A stretch of 9,643 bases of DNA. Source: Gammaproteobacteria bacterium (GTDB lineage Bacteria; Pseudomonadota; Gammaproteobacteria; DRLM01). The notes under the pieces are model-generated. The model had not been told where the DNA came from and made no database searches. It saw nothing but the letters and a program-made list of their open reading frames with translations. Location: positions 1 to 9,643 of the forward strand of contig WFXX01000231.1 of assembly GCA_015490395.1 (NCBI GenBank), in the 5' to 3' direction. A program made the translations under genes and the position numbers. Of this stretch, positions 7,301 to 9,643 are shown piece by piece (position 1 is the stretch's first letter; every line of letters starts with the position of its first letter).

Positions 7301-8332
7301 TCAGCCCCCCTCCCGGGCCGCGGGCAGGCCCGGGAGGGGGGCCGGCGGCGGCGGGCGCCACAGGCGCACCGGCTCGCTCACCTGCACCGCGTTCTGTCCG
7401 TTGCACACCCCGAAGCGGCCTCGGAACAGGGGAATCCCAGCGGCCCGCAGCACCACCTCCTCGGGCAGCTCCACGGGCACGATGTCCCCCGCCTTCAGAT
7501 GCAGGATCTCGCCCAGCGTGAGCTCCACGGTGACCAGGGTGCTGCTCAGCTCCACCTCCGCATCCTTGACCCCCTCGCGGAGCATGGCCCGCCAGCGCTG
7601 GTCCACCTCGTCCCGCTCGCCGGGCAGGCCGCTCTCGAGCAGCTCCCGGATGGGCTCGATCATGCTGTAGGGCAGGGTCATGTGCAGGTCGCCCCCGCCG
7701 CCCTCCAGCTCCACGTGGAAGGTGGTCACCACCACCACCTCGGTGGCACCCACGATGTTGGCGAACTGGGGGTTGACCTCGGAGTTCAGGTGCTCGAACT
7801 CCACGGCCAGCACCGGCCGCCAGGCCTCGCGCATGTCCCTGAAGATGAGGTCCAGGAGGATGCGGATCACCCGCGTCTCCGTGGGGGTGAACTCCCGGCC
7901 CTCGATCTTGGTGTGGAAGCGCCCGTCCCCGCCGAAGAAGTTGTCCACCAGGATGAAGACCAGCTTGGGGTCGATGACGAACAGCCCCGTGCCCCGCAGC
8001 GGCTTGACCTTGACGATGTTCAGGCTGGTGGGCACGAAGAGGCCCTGCATGTACTCGGAGAACTTCTGGGTCTGCACCCCGGCCACGGTAATCTCCGGGG
8101 ACCGCCGCAGCAGGTTGAACAGGCTGATGCGGAAGTGGCGTGCGAAGCGGTCGTTGATCATGTCCAGGGCCGGCATCCGGCCCCGGACGATGCGGTCCTG
8201 GCTGGTGAAGTCGTAGGGGCGGGCCTCGTTGGGGTCGGCCGCCTCGTCGGTCTCGGTCTCCACCTCCCCGGAGCTGACCCCGTGGAGGAGGGCGTCGATC
8301 TCGTCCTGGGTGAGGATGTCGTTGACGGCCAT
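7301..8332 (-). CDS. fliM: Flagellar motor switch protein FliM
   Basis: FliM links FliG to FliN in the C-ring and binds phosphorylated CheY to reverse rotation. It has 343 residues, slightly long. The CheY-binding peptide is at the N-terminus (ILTQDEIDALLHG, residues 6-18). An acidic linker follows (about 20-38). The middle domain (about 43-230) contains the FliG-contact motif GGDG at 134-137 within VDNFFGGDGRFH, and the C-terminal SpoA domain spans about 253-322. After residue 326 there is a Pro-rich tail (RPPPPAPLPGLPAAREGG) that lengthens the protein beyond the usual end. The ATG at 8332 gives the expected family N-terminus. No clear Shine-Dalgarno precedes it, and the fliL stop is only 10 bases upstream, so coupling to fliL translation is likely. 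Confidence 0.98.
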   Translation of the reverse strand: MAVNDILTQDEIDALLHGVSSGEVETETDEAADPNEARPYDFTSQDRIVRGRMPALDMINDRFARHFRISLFNLLRRSPEITVAGVQTQKFSEYMQGLFVPTSLNIVKVKPLRGTGLFVIDPKLVFILVDNFFGGDGRFHTKIEGREFTPTETRVIRILLDLIFRDMREAWRPVLAVEFEHLNSEVNPQFANIVGATEVVVVTTFHVELEGGGGDLHMTLPYSMIEPIRELLESGLPGERDEVDQRWRAMLREGVKDAEVELSSTLVTVELTLGEILHLKAGDIVPVELPEEVVLRAAGIPLFRGRFGVCNGQNAVQVSEPVRLWRPPPPAPLPGLPAAREGG

Positions 8333-8342
8333 GGGGCGGCGC

Positions 8343-8903
8343 TTACTGCATCACGAAGCTGGTGAAGTAGACGTCCTCCACCCCGGGCTTGCCGATCTTC
8401 TCCTGCAGCACCTTCTGGATCTCGGCCAGGGTGGCCTCGCGCAGCCGCTGCTTGCCCTCGAGGGTGCTCAGCTCCTCGTAGGTCTGGGCGCTGAAGAGCA
8501 TGAGCAGGTTGTTGCGCAGCAGGGGCGTGTGCTGCTTGATGGCCTCCACCACCTGCGGGTCGTGGGTGACCACCTCCACGGACACCTGCAGGTAGCGGGC
8601 ACCGGTGGGCTTTTGGAAGTTCACCACGAAGGGCGGGTCGAAGGCGTGGTAGATGGCCGGCTGGCCCGCCTTGCCGCCCTCGCCGCCGGGGCCGCCACCC
8701 TCCTTCCCGCCGTGGCCGCCACCGGCCTCGGCCGTGGCCGCAGGCAGCACCATGCTCTTGACCAGGAACACCGAGGTGCCCACGCTCAGGGCCACCACCA
8801 GCACGGCACCCAAGCCCAGCATCAGGAACTTGCCCATGCCTCCCCCCTTCTTGGCCGCGGGGGCCTGCAGCTCCCCGCCCGATTCCTGACTCGCCTCGGC
8901 CAT
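8343..8903 (-). CDS. fliL: Flagellar basal body-associated protein FliL
   Basis: FliL is a single-pass inner-membrane protein that surrounds or supports the MotAB-type stator. It has 186 residues from the ATG at 8903. A short cytoplasmic part (KKGGGMGK) precedes the membrane helix at about residues 25-50, and a Gly-rich periplasmic linker spans about 57-82. The periplasmic FliL domain then runs to the end, with FDPPFVVNFQ, ARYLQVSVEVVTHDP, IKQHTPLLRNNLLMLFS and the hallmark C-terminus VYFTSFVMQ. AGGAGG lies 8 bases before the start. The frame stays open upstream to an ATG at 8990, but that would begin before the inferred transcription start at about 8950, so I reject it. This is the first gene of the inferred sigma-54 operon. 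Confidence 0.96.
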   Translation of the reverse strand: MAEASQESGGELQAPAAKKGGGMGKFLMLGLGAVLVVALSVGTSVFLVKSMVLPAATAEAGGGHGGKEGGGPGGEGGKAGQPAIYHAFDPPFVVNFQKPTGARYLQVSVEVVTHDPQVVEAIKQHTPLLRNNLLMLFSAQTYEELSTLEGKQRLREATLAEIQKVLQEKIGKPGVEDVYFTSFVMQ

Positions 8904-8960
8904 GGAGACGTCCTCCTGCCCGCCCCGCCTTTCTTCGGCTTCCCGGGCGTCCTCGGGGCC

Positions 8961-8976
8961 AGCAAAGCCCGTGCCA
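8961..8976 (-). promoter_or_regulatory. Sigma-54 (RpoN) -24/-12 promoter of the fliL operon
   Basis: On the minus strand TGGCAC (8976-8971), five bases (GGGCT) and TTGCT (8965-8961) match the sigma-54 consensus TGGCAC-N5-TTGCW at every position. Taking the GC at 8963-8962 as -13/-12 puts +1 at about 8950 (an A) and gives a leader of about 47 bases before the fliL ATG. In Pseudomonas the fliL operon is an RpoN/FleQ-dependent class II flagellar operon, so the match is in the expected place. The promoter function is inferred from motif and position only. Confidence 0.87.
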
Positions 8977-8994
8977 CCAGAAATAATCAAATTA

Positions 8995-9007
8995 AATCAA
9001 TAGGTTG
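8995..9007 (+). promoter_or_regulatory. Putative IHF-binding site upstream of the sigma-54 promoter
   Basis: AATCAATAGGTTG fits the IHF consensus WATCAANNNNTTR exactly. It sits at about -45 to -57 from the inferred start at 8950, inside the only AT-rich island in the window (8981-9007), in otherwise GC-rich DNA. A second WATCAA half-match at 8985-8990 lacks the TTR part. IHF commonly bends DNA between an enhancer and a sigma-54 promoter. Binding is inferred, not shown. Confidence 0.6.
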
Positions 9008-9085
9008 TCAGCAAACCACGGAGCGCGCCAAGAAGCCGACTGGCCGGAGGGCGGCAGAGGCGTCAGGGGCCCGACGAGGGGATGG

Positions 9086-9127
9086 AAAAGTTGGGGGCGG
9101 ACCGGCCTCCCTACCGACCCGCCCCCA
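9086..9127 (-). terminator. Probable intrinsic terminator after fliK
   Basis: On the minus strand an 8-bp GC stem (GGGGGCGG at 9126-9119 with CCGCCCCC at 9100-9093, plus one outer T-A pair) encloses an 18-base loop and is followed by AACTTTT. The position, about 30 bases after the fliK stop and ahead of the fliL promoter, suits ending the upstream transcript. The T tract is short and offset by three bases and the loop is long, so termination may be partial. Confidence 0.5.
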
Positions 9128-9137
9128 CAAGGCTCCA

Positions 9138-9163
9138 CTGGTCAGACGTGGCTGGTCAGACGT
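9138..9163. repeat. Tandem 12-bp direct repeat, 14-bp period, over the fliK stop
   Basis: CTGGTCAGACGT occurs at 9138-9149 and again at 9152-9163, identical, with two bases between. The second copy contains the fliK stop codon (TGA on the minus strand at 9158-9156). It lies about 190-215 bp upstream of the inferred fliL transcription start. It may be a chance duplication or a pair of protein-binding sites. Confidence 0.6.
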
Positions 9164-9643
9164 AGCGGTCGACCAGGCGGGGCCGCCAACCCACCGCCTC
9201 CCCAGCCATCCCGGCCTGCGCTGGCTCTCCCTCCCCTGGGGATCCGGCACCTCCCTCGCTCTCCGCAGCACCGTCCCCGGCCCCGGCCTGGCCCGAGTCC
9301 ATCGGGCCCTCCCGGCCCCGGTCGGCCAGGCCGTGCTCGGCGACGCTGGCGTCGGCCAGCTGCAGGCCGTGCTCACTCAGGAGCTCCCGCAGACGCGGCA
9401 GGGCCGCGTCCAGGGCCTCGCGCACCTGGGCGTGCTGGGCCACGAAGCTCACGCTCACCTGGTCGTGGACCAGGCTCACCCGGGCCTCCAGCGGCCCCAG
9501 GTGGGGGGGGTGCAAGCGGATCTCCGCGGCCTGGAGCTCCTGGCGCACCATCCAGAGCACCCGCTGCCCGAGTTCCGCGCCCCACGCCGGGTGGCGGGGC
9601 GCGGAACTCGGGCAGCGGGTGCTCTGGATGGTGCGCCAGGAGC
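9156..9643 (-). CDS. fliK: Flagellar hook-length control protein FliK, C-terminal part
   Basis: FliK is the secreted ruler that measures hook length and makes FlhB switch substrate class. Only the C-terminal domain is present and the 5' part is off the window. The diagnostic region is WGAELGQRVLWMVRQELQ followed by AAEIRLHPPHLGPLEARV and SVSFVAQHAQVREALDAALP, then RLRELLSEHGLQLADASV, which is the conserved C-terminal FliK domain. A disordered Gly/Glu/Ala-rich tail (about 50 residues) leads to the usual end LVDRYV. The frame is open to the right edge, but the outermost 48 bases (9596-9643) are an exact reverse copy of 9536-9583. The first sixteen or so codons are therefore probably not real fliK, and credible sequence begins near 9595 (HPAWGAEL). 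The start codon is not in the window. Confidence 0.93.
   Translation of the reverse strand, partial: SWRTIQSTRCPSSAPRHPAWGAELGQRVLWMVRQELQAAEIRLHPPHLGPLEARVSLVHDQVSVSFVAQHAQVREALDAALPRLRELLSEHGLQLADASVAEHGLADRGREGPMDSGQAGAGDGAAESEGGAGSPGEGEPAQAGMAGEAVGWRPRLVDRYV
9536..9643. repeat. Perfect 48-bp inverted repeat at window end (likely fold-back artefact)
   Basis: Bases 9536-9583 and 9596-9643 are exact reverse complements, separated by 12 bases (9584-9595). The right arm ends exactly at the last base, so the true repeat may be longer. The left arm and spacer encode conserved FliK residues (WGAELGQRVLWMVRQE); the right arm read in the same frame gives residues unlike FliK. This is what an inverted chimera at a contig end looks like. 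Confidence 0.9.

Noticed and set aside
6560..8365. Long plus-strand open frame (601 codons) antisense to fliM, fliN and fliO
   Set aside because: Shadow of three conserved genes; composition changes abruptly along its length with no domain-like pattern.
8904..8990. Longer FliL starting at the in-frame ATG at 8990
   Set aside because: That ATG lies upstream of the inferred sigma-54 start at about 8950, has no ribosome-binding site, and the added residues are not FliL-like.
9008..9376. 122-codon minus-strand frame running from fliK into the intergenic region
   Set aside because: Out of frame with FliK, low-complexity, and it crosses the probable terminator; no ribosome-binding site or homology pattern.
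1..9643. Search for mobile elements, CRISPR arrays, tRNA or rRNA genes, riboswitches and unknown gene systems
   Set aside because: Apart from the 252-base fliK-fliL region, the window is filled by flagellar genes with gaps of under 60 bases; I saw no transposase, repeat-spacer pattern or structured RNA.

Overview
The window is one continuous piece of a bacterial flagellar gene cluster. All ten genes lie on the minus strand, and nothing credible is coded on the plus strand. Read in transcription order (right to left) they are fliK (partial), fliL, fliM, fliN, fliO, fliP, fliQ, fliR, flhB, flhA and flhF (cut by the left edge within its last codons). GC content is very high (roughly 70% by eye), GTG starts are frequent, and the cluster carries FlhF next to FlhA plus a sigma-54 type promoter. 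This points to a high-GC, probably polarly flagellated gammaproteobacterium with Pseudomonas-like flagellar gene order; I cannot name a genus from the sequence alone.

Layout. 9156-9643 holds the C-terminal domain of fliK. Its outer 108 bases (9536-9643) form a perfect 48-bp inverted repeat around a 12-base spacer that runs exactly to the window end, most likely a fold-back artefact at a contig end. 8904-9155 is the only sizeable intergenic region. In transcription order it holds a tandem 12-bp repeat over the fliK stop, a probable terminator hairpin, an AT-rich island with an exact IHF-consensus match, and a near-perfect sigma-54 -24/-12 element (TGGCAC-N5-TTGCT) about 60 bp before the fliL start. 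From fliL onward the genes are packed with gaps of 3 to 58 bases or with a stop/start overlap, and form one apparent operon down to flhF.

How the genes work together. FliK measures hook length and triggers the export switch in FlhB. FliL sits beside the stator. FliM and FliN form the C-ring switch that binds CheY-P. FliO helps assemble FliP, and FliP/FliQ/FliR with FlhB make the export gate core. FlhA forms the cytoplasmic export ring. FlhF is the SRP-like GTPase that places the flagellum at the pole. 

I found no undescribed system here. The genes are orthodox. The points of real interest are the fliL promoter architecture, which lets the operon be placed under sigma-54/IHF control, the fold-back at the right end, and some small sequence oddities.
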